Source of the DNA: Varroa destructor
Taxonomy: Eukaryota; Arthropoda; Arachnida; Mesostigmata; Varroidae
Assembly: GCF_002443255.2 (NCBI RefSeq)
Contig: NW_019211458.1
Span: forward strand, 29,602,485 to 29,666,484
Direction of reading: 5' to 3'
DNA length: 64,000 nucleotides
Position numbers and translations under genes: made by a program. The notes beneath the pieces are model-generated. The model saw only the letters and a program-made list of their open reading frames with translations, made no database searches and had not been told where the DNA came from. Positions 13,917 to 25,129 of this stretch are shown here, in pieces (position 1 is the stretch's first letter; every line of letters begins with the position of its first letter).

Positions 13917-14953
13917 TTACTATAATGTGCCACATCACAGCTTTCTGCGCTATTTTGGTCCCGCTTAGTGTACTAGCAAACGATACTCGTCAGCAGTCTC
14001 GTGAGCATCGCCGAAGATTTCTCGCGCAACCGCTCCTCCGCTCGTTCATTTCTCAATCATAGTTTACGCTATGCGCATTATAACATTACGGCCGCTACCT
14101 TCAACGGATGCACTGTATGTACATATTGTTTATCTTCATGTGCATGGCGTCCGTGCGTTTATGTGAATAGCTGAATATCAGCCAGGGTTCTTGCCTCTTT
14201 CCTCGAGGCCAGTTAATCCTTTTTTACCGGCGGTCATCTACTATCCGAACAGATGCTGCTGACCAACCAGCAACGTCACGCCATATCACTGCCAGTATCG
14301 TCCCTGTCTTGACGTGTTGCACGATGTCTTGGCCATTTTATCAGTCGTTGATACAGTTTCTTAACACTGGACAAATTTGTAGTCAAGTGTCATTTTGGCG
14401 ATCGCTGACGACAACAGGAATAGCAGGAACAGCGGCTGTGATCACACCTAAAAGGTTGGAGAATTCTGGCATTGCGCACACAATGACAGCGATGGTGAGG
14501 TGATTCCTTCGAATCGGCTTCAGACCCCTTCGAACCAGTCTCCCATTATTTCGTACTGCCTTGCGACGAATCTTCCGCTCTGCCGACGTTTGCAGTATAA
14601 CTGGCTGTTTATCGCTTTATCGCGTAACGTAGGGGAGATACGGTGAACGATAACAAACGAATAATGTGAGGGGTCGTGTTCCGGGTTGGCTTGTCAAAGG
14701 TCGAGCCCAACATATTTGGCACATAGTAACAAATATAAATAAATAAGTGTTCATGTAAATTGTAGCGGAATGCCGACAGCGTAATCACAGGGAAAACTTA
14801 AAAGGACAAACAGGTAGCTATTAAAAGTAAAGAAGTTTAAACCTCTCTTGCTTCATTTATATTATTGTGCCCTGATTGGATTATAATCGTAAACTGCGAC
14901 GACACAGTAGTTCGGGCTAATGTCAGTTTAGGCTAACCTGATTCAAATGTGTC

Positions 14954-14969
14954 ATATATATATATATAT
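14954..14969. repeat. (AT)n microsatellite, short
   Basis: Eight AT units. Confidence 0.9.
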
Positions 14970-17526
14970 GTCCGCATCTGTCATTACCAGCAGTAACCTA
15001 ATAATGTGGACAACTTTTTGCCCAACGCGGGCAATCGCACAATCGAATTGTTGTTTCACACACGCAGAAAAAGGCATTTTAGGAAAGAAAAAAACAAGCT
15101 TAAAAATCTCGTCTGTGGCTTCGAAAGATACGAACGTCTACGTGGCCATGCTTGAAAGGAGTATGCGTATTCTACATCGCCAGGGAAGGTTATTTTACAT
15201 ATTAGGAAAGTGATACTTCTATTACCTTAAATCAACTTACGCAGCAGACAGGAACGTAATAGCGATTAGGGGATCACTGGGAACGTGTTCGTCTCAAACA
15301 AAATTAGATAATTATCATTTGGCATTCGTTCAACTTTATTAAAAAAAAGTTTCCACATTGTGTTTACTCACTGTGAAATGCTCAAGGACGGCATAGTTCC
15401 AGAAGGCATTCTTAACCTGCCCTTTACATGCAAACTTAATGGGTTTCATTCGCGAACGCCGCTGGACACATTGAGTACAAACGGTGGAAAACATATATGG
15501 ACGTAGTTTTTCAAAACTCTTCTTTAGGCTTCTTTTGTCTGTCTATAATGTTATGTCGGCATACATGAAATGTAGCAATACCTACATGGAATATTTATTA
15601 AACCTTGACAAATACTGTAATTTATTGAATTTGTTTTACTTTTTTATTAACACTAAGGATTGTCGAAAGCTCGAGTATCTTTTGAATACTTCGCTTTGTT
15701 GCCGATTACCCTTTGACAATATCATTATTATCTAAAAGAGCAGACCATATGGGTCTCCGATCCCAGCTTGTGGCCTACGGAGTAAACTATTGTGTAACAG
15801 TACAATACAAATCATGACGTTCGAAGCCGATTCTATAAGCTGCACGATATTACAGTTATTCTTCAAATTTGATAATTATAGCCCCAAACAAGGCAGGGAT
15901 GATTTTCTGCATTCTATGTGCGTCCGTCCAGGCTGGCTGCGACGTTTCGAAGAATCAGCAACGCATTTCTTAATAGCAATAGAGTTTATACATTTTTGGT
16001 AGGAAGATCTCTTTTTTGGGCTAAAACCACTAAAATTACACCGTGGAAGTGTACATTCTAGCACTTACGCAGCACTGATCCAAGCGATCAACAAAAATCG
16101 TTCAAACATGGTTGGTACTACGCGGCTAAGTTATGTCATTTCACTTCCGCCGATTATCGAAACAAAATTCTGTTCCGCGTATCATTCGCTGAGCCAAGAT
16201 ACCTCCACAAGCGTCAGAAAGCCATAAAAAGGTTGTGTACATGCCCAGGAGGCTGTTAGAGCCCAACAAACCCGCGTTCTAGTACAGTGAATGATGACGA
16301 AGCAAGTTTATCCGTCGCGGTAATAGCGTGACACACTTCGCCAAACGCTTCCTATGTACGGGATGATTATTAACAGAATGTAAACTTACTTTGGCTAAAA
16401 TAGATCACTAATAAGCCATGATCATATTTTTCTCAAAATCATCTTTTCAAATTAAGAGACAGTGACGTTTTTTAACTTTTCGATTGCGCAAATCGTACGG
16501 CTGCGTGCTGAACAGTCCATTCGGCAGCAGAAAGCGGTAAAGTAACGCCGTTTTCGTCTGGCAGAAACACAGTATCATATACTGTTTCTTTGCCATTATA
16601 TACCTACCCGTAGATGCCTAGTGGTAACAATATGACGATCTCGGAAGGGCGACTGACGAGCTGTCAACTGATACCGAATAAGTCTGATACGAGTGGCCTA
16701 ATTTGAAAGGAAGACGTCAAATCAGCTTTGCTTCAATGAGCTGGCTTGTCGAAAGCCTCTCTCTGCCTAACCAACAATAGAAGAAGCAGCAGCAGCAGCA
16801 GTAGCGACATAACGAACGGGGCAGTTATAACAGCAGTCGGCTGATAGCATTAGCTATTTACTAGTGGCACCAGCGACATGACTCGATCCCTACCTACCTA
16901 CCTCCCATTGCTTCACTGCACGCTGACATTGTAACCAGCCATTACCGAGCCGCTCGCTCTGGTGGGCCGCTGCAAAATCACGCAACGATTGCCAACGTGT
17001 AAAGACAACATCGCACAAAGGAGATGAATTAAAAACAAGGCATGTTTCCATTTTGTTGGTATCGGTGGCCTGTTATCAGGCGACTGATTGGTTTTTGTTA
17101 GCTGTGACGCGGACGGAGCCAGCGCGTTGGGTGGCATAGAGCTCCGTAGAAGTGTGAGAGCGCAGAGCCGTCAATGGCGAGTCTGCATGTTGCGGACTGC
17201 ACGAAGCGGCTCTTGCGTTGGATGAATAACGTTGGTGTTTGCTCGACTCTGCCCGTTTGCTTTTTCATCGGTTTGTATTACGGTTACTGGCGACGTCGTC
17301 CATCTTTTGGCTGACCTCTAAGCTGACGAGCAAGTAGAACCAACTCTCCATCTACGATACGCGATCAAGATAAGTCGTTGCCGTTGAGACTGCTTAGCAA
17401 TGGTTGGCGAAAACAATGTCGGTAGCCCGTTCGACCTCGTGGAGTAAAGTATAGGCAGCTATCGGGTTACAGGTAGGCAATGGAATAATTATTATTATAT
17501 AAGTATGCTAATGAATGATAAAAATG

Positions 17527-17607
17527 TCAGGTGAAGCTACTCAGTTTGTCGGGGTGTATGTAGACAATGTAGAGTGAAGTTTCTTTGTTCGGCTCGAAAG
17601 GGAACTT
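17527..17607 (-). CDS. Candidate terminal coding exon of a minus-strand gene
   Basis: Preceded by an excellent minus-strand acceptor: a pyrimidine-rich tract (TTTTCATCAGTTTTTTCC) followed by TTAACAG. Read in phase 0 it gives 26 codons (KFPFEPNKETSLYIVYIHPD, then KLSSFT) and TGA. The upstream candidate exon at 17784-17934 ends in phase 0, so the two join without a break over a 176-bp intron. The joined C-terminus mixes a helical segment with a hydrophobic YIVYI strand. I do not recognise the family. No AATAAA is evident in the next 100 bases, so the 3' end is unplaced. A second frame of this exon is also open for a similar distance. Confidence 0.38.
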   Translation of the reverse strand, partial: KFPFEPNKETSLYIVYIHPDKLSSFT

Positions 17608-17783
17608 CTGTTAAGGAAAAAACTGATGAAAACGATCGAGGACAAACGTACAGATTGTATCGGTTTATGCCATTTTGGATACGGTAAATATATGTAGAAT
17701 GCGACGGATAGTCTGGGTGGCTGCGTTGAGTGCGTTGTTGTGGTGACCATCAGAATGTGGCCATCGATGGTTTAAAACTTTAC

Positions 17784-17934
17784 CCTATTGATTGTGGCAC
17801 ATAGTTCCTTTGTCGCTTCATAGGTCTGTTGAAGGAACTCCAGATAATTCATGGTTATCCAACCTAGTAAAAGCAGATCCCTCATGTTATGCTGACGAGA
17901 TGGTTCTAAGAATCTGTCCACACAGTAGTAATAT
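17784..17934 (-). CDS. Candidate internal coding exon of a minus-strand gene
   Basis: The acceptor is among the best in the window: a nearly pure T tract (CGTTTTTATTTTTTTG and more) ending TTTTAG. The exon is 151 bases: one base, then 50 open codons (YYYCVDRFLEPSRQHNM, then RDLLLLGWITMNYLEF and QQTYEATKELCATINR), ending AGG before a GTAAAG donor of moderate strength. The amphipathic, leucine-rich stretch looks like a folded helical protein rather than disordered sequence. The preceding exon should end with two bases of a codon. Candidates between 18.0 and 20.1 kb were examined but none could be joined convincingly. Family unknown. Confidence 0.38.
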
Positions 17935-17939
17935 CTAAA

Positions 17940-19080
17940 ATAAATAAACAAAAAAATAAAAACGATGCTGCAACGCTTGCCGTCGCCTGCCATCAACGGC
18001 TGCCAGCAGGCCTAACCGAGAAACCATTGATGGTTCTAGCCACTTGAAGCGCGACCAAAAGAGTGATAAGAAACACAGTGCATTATGCTAACGGCAACAA
18101 CAATTAACGTCCATATTTGTTTTCCTGTTATAATGTATTTGACGACGCCTCGAGCTCGGAGTAGGGGCGGTTTCCTTTAGATGTTCAGTGTCCACAACGA
18201 AGACGGTCACACTCGCGTCGTTTTGTACGGATCCTCGGACAACTATAGTTTACCCCTATCATTCTCATAGGACAATTCTTATTTAACTGTCACTCCAATC
18301 AACAGAGTTTTAACCTCTGATGTGGAACAATTCGAACATAACAAACTCCCGAGCGTTCAGCCAGGTAATTTCATAGGACAATATTGAATCTTGTCCCCCT
18401 TTGGCGCAAGTAGATATTATCAATTGTTGTTGATTAACTGATAGATGTTCTTTTGCTCGTTCGCTTGGTGAGCATTACGCGCTTGCGACGTCTAACTAGC
18501 AATACTATTATAGGAATAGTGTTTACGTAGAACATCAGGCATCTTTGTAATAAAACGAAAATCAAGGCTGCATGGGAGCATGCTCTTCACTGCAAATCAC
18601 GTTCACATCCTTTGAAAGCTGTTGACATTATCGTTTACATAGCCGAATGCCACCTATATGATTTTAATTGTCTGTGAGCGTGTGAATTATATTTGTTTCT
18701 CCTGTTCGCTGCAGGTCTTTATGCATACTGCTACCAGATTGAACCAATACATCACTAGATCACAGTTTTCGTATTGAGATTTAATAATCTTCTTATCTTC
18801 GCCACAGTCTCTTTCACGGAACCTTCGTGTTTCCTGTATCGATCTGTGGTACAGAACCGCAACGGAACCAAGCAGTTGTACTTCTCTTAAACCAAGTCAG
18901 AACACCGAATCAGTCCATAGAATGTATTGATGCAGCCCCATTGTTCCGGCCGCACAATAGGCAGTATCATCCTATACATCGACGCCACCATCGTCAATAA
19001 CAATATCAACAGTGAAAACAACATGATGCTATTTGACCGTTATCGACCGTTCTGCCAGCAGCCTGCGTCAGCCGCCAATG
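17940..19080. other. Probable intronic or intergenic sequence with minus-strand open stretches
   Basis: On the minus strand, 18090-18240 holds about 50 open codons (including VFVVDTEHLKETAPTP), and 18500-18589 holds about 30 open codons behind a TTTGCAG site. Both could be exons of the gene ending at 17527, but their donors are poor and phases do not connect. On the plus strand a good acceptor (CTCCTGTTCGCTGCAG, 18714) leads only to short frames. Confidence 0.3.
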
Positions 19081-19090
19081 CCACCGATCG

Positions 19091-19315
19091 TCAACCGAAA
19101 GCGCCTAAAACTGTAACAGCGTCGACCAGTAACGGGCGGACGAGCCGATGGAGATACTGTGATCTCTTTTGAGGGTGACAAACGGTACTGCGACCTTGGT
19201 TGCCGTTATTTGTTGCTCGTCCCTGTGACGCTGCGCTACTGTGGACCAGGCTAGCCGAGAGAGACTCCACCGTAGCAGCGAATAGAATGAGTAAAAGCGG
19301 TCTTTGTAACATCAA
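19091..19315 (-). CDS. Prepropeptide-like ORF (signal peptide, KR site, C-terminal FG)
   Basis: From the ATG at 19315, 74 codons read as a small secreted precursor. The N-terminus MLQRPLLLILFAATVESLSA has a positive charge, a hydrophobic core and a small-residue cleavage region. A polar spacer with one cysteine follows, then QKR, a classic dibasic processing site. The last 23 residues (SQYLHRLVRPLLVDA, then VTVLGAFG) end in glycine directly before TGA, which in peptide precursors is the amide donor. I know no named neuropeptide family with this sequence. The ATG context is poor (TTG before it), and the same frame is open upstream behind a TAA. It may be coincidence in a GC-richer stretch where the plus strand is open too. 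Confidence 0.22.
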   Translation of the reverse strand: MMLQRPLLLILFAATVESLSASLVHSSAASQGRATNNGNQGRSTVCHPQKRSQYLHRLVRPLLVDAVTVLGAFG

Positions 19316-20092
19316 CAACGCTTAGGTCGGCGCAGCGACGACTGGCGAGCCGAGCCCTACGGGGCAGCCCAGCCGGAGTGAGTGATTCTGCCCGGTAGAC
19401 GGCACCACCGCCCCCAAGCAACAAACATTGCCCATCCTGACAGTCGAAAGCGAGGGACCGCTAGCCTTCTGCACTAGCAATGGACTGGCTGAATGATGTC
19501 TACACCATTCCCCCATGGGTGGCCATGCTGTCAACTCTCGTCCCTCGTATTCCTCGCGGCTGCCGTTGCGATACAGACAAGAGAGTTTTTTCGTCCATCT
19601 CCGGTCAGTATCACTGCACTCAACTGAACGAGCGACATAACTATGTCGTTCGTTTAATAGCTAGTTCACTTGCAGGGGCGACTGCAGCTGCCAAACAGGC
19701 TGCACACTAGAACAAATAGGGCGGCGGCTGGACGCAGAGATGGAAGGACGGACACCCAACCGGAATCAACTGCCTGCCATCAACGGCGGAGAAGTCGTAG
19801 CATTTGTCCTGTTACCTATATATTGTTCCGCACAATACAATCCGGTAAATACTTCAGAGCAGCAGCGCTTACAGGTCTGTCGCTTTACTAGTGTATTCCG
19901 TCTGTGGATTGTTTTTCATTTTGAGGTCTATCTTCTCGTCGGCTACACAGAAGCCAGCTTTTATCATTTTCCATACAATTGTAGTTATGATAGTTTTCTT
20001 AAAGCAGGGCTGGTCTTGGCAAGAGATTGACGTTAACGGTAGCCTATGGCGTTGTGTTTACCAGTGCTTATGCTCCCTTGGGTTATACTTAC

Positions 20093-20131
20093 TAACATGA
20101 CATTGCCGCTGACTGGTTTTTGTTCGTTCAT
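20093..20131 (-). CDS. Possible first coding exon (13 codons), minus strand
   Basis: ATG with A at -3 opens MNEQKPVSGNVML and ends in phase 0 at GTAAGT (20087-20092). The frame also stays open about 60 codons further upstream (hydrophilic, with NQRKHRQNS), so the true exon may be longer. It lies on the same strand and 2.2 kb upstream of the exons at 17527-17934, so it could be their 5' end, but connecting exons were not resolved. Confidence 0.16.
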
Positions 20132-20139
20132 TATTGCAT

Positions 20140-21640
20140 GATCGGAGTTTTGTCTGTGTTTTCGTTGATTGGCATGGCTGTTATCGCTTGGATCAGCACC
20201 GCTATCATTTCGTCCACATCGGTACACAGCACCGTTATCAGCAAAAGAAAGGCTGTCGATTAATTGACCTTAGCTTTCTCCCCATTATGATTGTAATTGT
20301 TTATCTTACCGTTGGTCCTTCGCACCAGAAGGTCCTGAATCCGGGTCACCTTCGCGAGGGCACTCCAGTCGTGCATCTACGCGGACCAAAAGCGTACACC
20401 CACTCAGCACAGAACGAAACTAATAAAAATCGAAATGCAGCCGAATGCACAGCACGCATCCGAGATTCAACGCTAAAATCACCGAACGGAATCACAGCCT
20501 TCGATCGCACAGGCCACAGTCGAGCACAATTTCTCTATCCAGTCTACAACGGAACGTACACTCGGCAGCCTCGACGACCCCGTTAACGATTTAGAAGCAC
20601 CTCTGCTTAAAAAGAGCACAAACACGTGTAAAAAATAACCAGAACAGCAAAATAGTACTCCTGGGTTGAATTAACGAGCTGAAGCTCAGTCAAAGTCGCA
20701 GGTTTCTCTGCTGAACTTCGACCTCACCGTTACCACAATGTTGATAAACACTGCTGTGAATAAAGCTTACCGAAGACGTAACTTTTGCACTTCGTAAATA
20801 CTAGCGACAATAACGCTTCGTTCGATTCTCGCGCACTGCGGCTAGTTTCTGATGTTGCCTTTCTTATGCACCAACTCAACGAAAAAGAGGGACAAAATCT
20901 GTTTGCTTAGCTTTTTCATGCCCCCATGCAAACGCTTACGTAAAAACGCTAAGACACACACATACATACATACATACTATTCGACGTTAGCAGGTAGATT
21001 TCGATAAAACAATCCCTTTATACTGCCCTAGACATTAGCTACGATATCATCGGTTTTTTCCCGTTGGGTTGCCCGTGACCTAGCCTTTTTGTGTTTTCCG
21101 ATTTTTCGTGCGCTATCCAGTGCGTTCGTCGGCTCACCGTTTCTTGTGTGTACTGTGCTATTATTATGATCAGCTCGTCGTTGACTGGCCGGCCTGCTAG
21201 CTAGCTAGCTCAAGCAAAAATGTACACCGTAATTTATACGCTAAATCGTTCACGCGAAAGACTCTTGCTTACCCGCTATTAGCACTATAGCCGCCATCGC
21301 CGTTATGACGACGACAGCGACCACCATCCGCAGCGGCAGTAGTCCAATAGTATCAGCACCATCTCCGTAAACGAGCTCGACTTTCAAACGTATCGCACTC
21401 ACTCCTACTATCACATAACGATGGCCAATTATGCGGCTGTGGAGTGCTCAACACTCGACCGTACGACAACGCCACGGACACCTTCACAAAGACACTGATT
21501 TAACGTAGTAGACTCGGGCGGAAAGACCTCGTAGGCTCGGGGCAAGCCAGCACGTTTCTTTCGAGTGATCTCTATGGGTGGATTTTGGCTCGTCCGTACT
21601 TACTTTGTTTCTGTTTTTACCTAACCCCTGTTCTGTCTCT
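20140..21640. other. No confident gene; approach to CpG-rich block
   Basis: A 150-codon plus frame (20134-20586) has no domain and no splice support. A short CATA run lies near 20960-20980 and a CTAG run near 21197-21210. GC content and CpG density rise from about 21.1 kb. Confidence 0.4.
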
Positions 21641-21652
21641 CGCTTTCTCTCC

Positions 21653-21653
<1 letters not shown>

Positions 21654-21690
<37 letters not shown>
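21654..21690. repeat. (CT)n microsatellite, 37 bp
   Basis: Pure CT dinucleotides inside a longer pyrimidine tract. Such tracts are common in 5' flanks and 5' UTRs of arthropod genes, but nothing here proves that role. Confidence 0.97.
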
Positions 21691-21693
<3 letters not shown>

Positions 21694-21899
21694 TGATTCC
21701 CTGAGTCGCTGTCGTTCTCAAGTATGTGGCCGGGAATGTACACAAAGCGCAGGACGAGCTAGAGCCAGCGACCGTCACCTCGGTCTATTCAATCCGTCTA
21801 AACACAACTGGCCCTGTCCCTCAACTCGACCATAATCTATCTGTCTTTTCGTCCATTGCCCGTCAGATATCTCTTTTTTGTCTTTCTCTTGCTTTTTAC

Positions 21900-22760
21900 T
21901 ACATTCAACGTTGTTTCAACAACGCCAGACGACTCCTTATTGTTGCAACAACGCTGCTGTCAGCAGCGGTGAACCCTCGCACAGGCCCTCGTCTAGCGAA
22001 CAGTTGCACAGGCCGAGAGGCAGAAAGAGGGGGCGAACGGTGGCAGCGGCAGTGCCGATACCACGAAAGCCGTCTCCATTAGCAAAGCTACTCGAGTCAT
22101 ATGTTTCCCTGCGACGCCCGTCCCACAGGCGATTGTGGAATAGCAACGCCAGCAGCAGTGAGGGCTAACGGACACCGATCATTCCAGTGGCCGTTGAACG
22201 TCGCTAACATTAGCGAATACAGCAGCAGCGGGATATTAGTGAGTCTATGTTGTAGGGGGAAACGGTAGAGAGACTGACGACAGCGGCTCGGCCGTGAAAA
22301 CGTCTGCGCGCGGTTTCACCGAGACAGCAGCCTGCAACCGCCGGAACGACTGCGCCATCGCGGCTGTGGCGGACGTCTGTTTGCGTTTGGTCGAGTCTGC
22401 GGCAGCGGCGGCGGGGAAAGCTGAGACACTGGTTGACGCACGCGCTCGTCGTAGGCGCCGCGAGACCAGCGTCGGCGGCGGCGGCGGCAGCGAAATTAGG
22501 AGCGTCTGCGGTGGTGCTATGGCGATAGCAGCGCAGATTGTTGTTGTTCGCTCTCCGGTTGAGAAGAAATCCGCTAGGCACTCACTGCTGTGGCCGTCGC
22601 CAAAGCCGGACTGTACGAGCAGCTTGGGGGTCAATGCATATTTTCGATGTTCTTCTCCGTTCTTTCCTCTAATGTAACAAGCGACACCGATGCCATCAGC
22701 AGCATGCACGCCACCATCATCACCACTATCTGTTTTGGTCCCACCGGTGTTGGGACTTGC
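21900..22760. promoter_or_regulatory. CpG-dense GC-rich block, possible promoter/5' region
   Basis: The 22250-22520 segment carries roughly 45 CpGs in 270 bases and short GGC/CAG runs (for example 22470-22492), far above the surrounding sequence. Open frames exceed 120 codons on both strands here (plus 22294-22677; minus 22245-22709), which is expected when GC-rich sequence lacks stop codons. Both are Ala/Arg/Pro-rich and I regard them as by-products. The position between a CT tract and a signal-peptide exon at 22772 suits a transcription start region. The minus ORF also has a GTGAGT donor, so divergent use is possible. Confidence 0.32.
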
Positions 22761-22771
22761 AGTAAGTGGCG

Positions 22772-22962
22772 ATGGGAATGATGTATGTAATGGCGCTGCT
22801 GCTGCTGTGGAAATTTTTGCCGTGTATTACTATATCTGGTTTAGATTATTATCATTGTTATTGTAATTTCGATTGTACAACGACGATAAAGGCGGGCGCT
22901 GCCGGTTTGAGCCCGCCAACGCACATAAATTTGCCTACAAACATGTGTGTCATTCAAGCGAG
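22772..22962 (+). CDS. Candidate first coding exon of a secreted or membrane protein
   Basis: ATG at 22772 (further ATGs at 22778, 22781 and 22790) opens 63 codons plus two bases, ending at GCGAG followed by GTAAGA. The start reads as a signal peptide (MMYVMALLLLWKFLPCITIS). It is followed by DYYHCYCNFDCTTT, a 17-residue Cys-poor stretch and NMCVIQA. The closely spaced C-x-C-x3-C and a later Cys recall the first cysteines of TGF-beta/activin receptor ectodomains. Two of the usual cysteines are missing, and no kinase or CCNxxxCN exon was found, so the resemblance is only suggestive. Strong regulatory context lies upstream. A 34-bp microexon with strong signals at 24724-24757 joins in phase. 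Confidence 0.33.
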
Positions 22963-22974
22963 GTAAGAGATAAC

Positions 22975-24700
22975 TAAGTACTTGCCTGTAAATCTTTGGT
23001 CACTTGCTAGCTAGTCTATGCAGCTCATGGCGTAGTTATCGATTACGGCGTTACAACTACAAACGCAGAAACGTCTTAGAGCTATCCTTTTTTCGCTTCC
23101 CAATAGTGTAGAAGTATAACGATAGTGAAACATCCTCTCGTCTGGATGCTGGCTGCATGTTACTGGCAACAAAAGCATCCAATATTCGCTCCCCTTCAAT
23201 ATTCGTTAAGGGCGGCAAGGATCCTGCGGAACATTGCGCCAGCGGCGTCGGTATTGCGTCGGGGTTGTGAAGGCTCAACGGCCGCTGCTCTATTATTGGT
23301 AATTGCGGAACTACCGCTAGATAGCACAAATAGCGTTTTTCACGAAATTGGGTTTCGAAATGTTTCGAAAGCTACCATTGAAGAACCAACAAATGCGATC
23401 TCGAACTTCAGAAGGACCGCAAAGCGTACGGGTACGTGTATTTATTAAAACCTTGCATTGATAATAGTAGCGAACGATCGTTCTGCATCTGTCCAGCCCT
23501 AACCTCTTCAACTATCGGGTCGATGTCCGTCAAAGATCGTAGCTTTTACTAAGCCCGGTTGCACTCTTCTGCCAGGTGATCGATACACCGTCTCTCTGTG
23601 TAGAGTAAAAGGTAAAGGGCCGTCAAGCAAACTGCGACCGAGCTCGCGGTCTGTCTAACCGCTTGAGACGTATCCTAACCTCAAGTTAACCTTTGAGGGG
23701 ACGTTTACGTACGAATGGACTGCGCAACAGAGGACCGCGGCAACGACAAACGACAACAGAGGACATTGGATGGTGATTGCAACACTGGATAAATGTACGG
23801 CAACGAAGCTGTCGACTTATGCACAACGCATCCCCCAAGAGTCCTCCAATTTGGAACAGCAGATGAAGGGGTTGGACTATGCTCGTTATTCACTGTATTA
23901 TATATTTTTGTTGAAGGCTAAATTGTAAATGTAAATGCTACGGTAGCTAACAATTACGTTTAGCCGAGCTGCTCGTGTGGTTAAAGGAAAACTCATTGGG
24001 TATACTTGACGCCAACAGAGAGCCAAGTGAGTCGACGATAATTCGAAAGCTTTGAATTCTGCTCACGAGTTCTAGAATATAAGCTGATCCTTTTTTCGCG
24101 AAAAAAAAAGCGAAATCGTTTTTAATACATTTTATAGCGTAGCTACATGCACTTACCTCGATTAGCTGACTAGCGAATACAGAAGTTTATAACATACAAT
24201 AAAAATATATTGCAGGAAGATACAAAAGCGATAATAATTGGATTATGTCATCTATAATCCTATAAGTAATCATAAATGAGTCCTTCTTAACGCCAAAACG
24301 CGCCCAACGACATGCTTCAGTAAAATTGCCTTTTCATTGATATTAACCCTAAGATTAATCCACAGTCCTAACATAATATCAGCCCCGAATGCCCCTCTGC
24401 TGAATGGAACGGCAGTCATAATGGCGACGGTGTCACACAATATTCTCTACCGATAGCTCACTAGTAAGCAAACCTATGCTTCATTTTTATCAATGCATGG
24501 ATAGCTTTTATCTTTACTTCGAGATAAAACTATAAACGATATCATCGTAAAAAGCTCCTATCATGTTCGTCATATATAGGGCAATGCTTGCTTTTGATGT
24601 GTTTGGAACGTCTTCGGGAAAGTGTAGAATTTAAGGAAACGCCTGTCTTCTACTCGGGTCTTATCTACAGCATTTGCTCTCCTTCTGTATTCGCGTCCTG
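22975..24700. other. No confident exon; probable intron/intergenic
   Basis: Overlapping frames on both strands at 23057-23448 are unassigned. A minus-strand GAG-GTAAGT donor (24151-24157) is a perfect consensus, but only about 10 codons before it are open, so any exon there would be untranslated leader. Confidence 0.35.
24091..24106. repeat. 16-bp perfect palindrome
   Basis: TTTTTTCGCGAAAAAA is its own reverse complement. It is too short and unflanked to be a terminator or transposon end. Confidence 0.85.
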
Positions 24701-24719
24701 CCACTTCCTCTCTCGTATT

Positions 24720-25109
24720 TTAGTCAAGATAAGTCACAACTCTTTGCCAAAGGCCAGGTAATCTTTGAGATCCCCAATTGAGTTTCCCTGCTGCTGTGGC
24801 ATCCCTTCGGTTTTTTTTTAAATTTGAACGAAAAAAATTATAATAGCTGAGCGGTTCAACGACTCTTCTTCGGTGACCTATGATCCATATACCTTCAAAT
24901 CGGCCATTCCATCTAAATGTGGTAGTCGTTGCACAAGTAGTCGTAGAGGTAGTAAAAGGTGGAGGATTCGTTGGATTTCGCTCACTCACCCAGTTGCCTC
25001 TACTCTGATTTGCTTCGTAGGATCGGTCTGCCTGACATTCTTCTGAGTCATGCGTTTCAGCGTCTAGAACCTCAGTGGTCACAAGGGAAGGTTCAGATGG
25101 GCCAGACAT
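24720..25109 (-). CDS. Candidate N-terminal coding exon (or 129-aa ORF), minus strand
   Basis: ATG at 25109 has an insect-like context (AAAAC before ATG). The first 40 codons are acidic and polar (MSGPSEPSLVTTEVLDAETH, then DSEECQADRSYEANQS) and end exactly in phase 0 at a GTGAGT donor (24984-24989). Without splicing, the frame continues through a Thr-rich stretch (TTSTTTCATTTT) and a basic end to a stop at 24720. I favour the spliced reading: a disordered N-terminus of a larger protein whose next exon lies lower in coordinate. Family unknown. The CpG-rich 60 bases upstream would be the 5' UTR. Confidence 0.34.
   Translation of the reverse strand: MSGPSEPSLVTTEVLDAETHDSEECQADRSYEANQSRGNWVSERNPTNPPPFTTSTTTCATTTTFRWNGRFEGIWIIGHRRRVVEPLSYYNFFRSNLKKNRRDATAAGKLNWGSQRLPGLWQRVVTYLD
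24724..24757 (+). CDS. Possible 34-bp microexon
   Basis: A 45-base pyrimidine-rich tract ending TATTTTAG precedes it, and CAG-GTAATC follows. Entered after two bases of a codon it reads QDKSQLFAKGQ and ends in phase 0, which fits the exon ending at 22962. It overlaps the 3' part of the minus-strand ORF at 24720-25109, so the two calls compete. Confidence 0.2.
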
Positions 25110-25129
25110 GTTTTCCTCAGCCCCGTACG

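Larger units (their letters stand above)
11150..17500. other. Mostly AT-rich, no confident gene
   Basis: Scattered frames under 92 codons. Two minus-strand consensus donors deserve mention. GTACGT after CTCAG lies at about 12690-12696, behind 33 open codons without an acceptor. GTAAGT lies at 15235-15240, behind a roughly 50-bp open exon preceded by a T-rich AG site. A short (CAG)n run lies near 16785-16801 and a CCTA run near 16893-16908. Confidence 0.45.

Noticed and set aside
20134..20586. 150-codon plus frame
   Set aside because: Several frames of this length are expected by chance, with no domain, start context or splice support.
22245..22709. 154-codon minus ORF and 127-codon plus ORF over the same bases
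   Set aside because: Both arise from stop-poor CpG-rich sequence. Ala/Arg/Pro composition with no domain. Kept only as a regulatory-like block.
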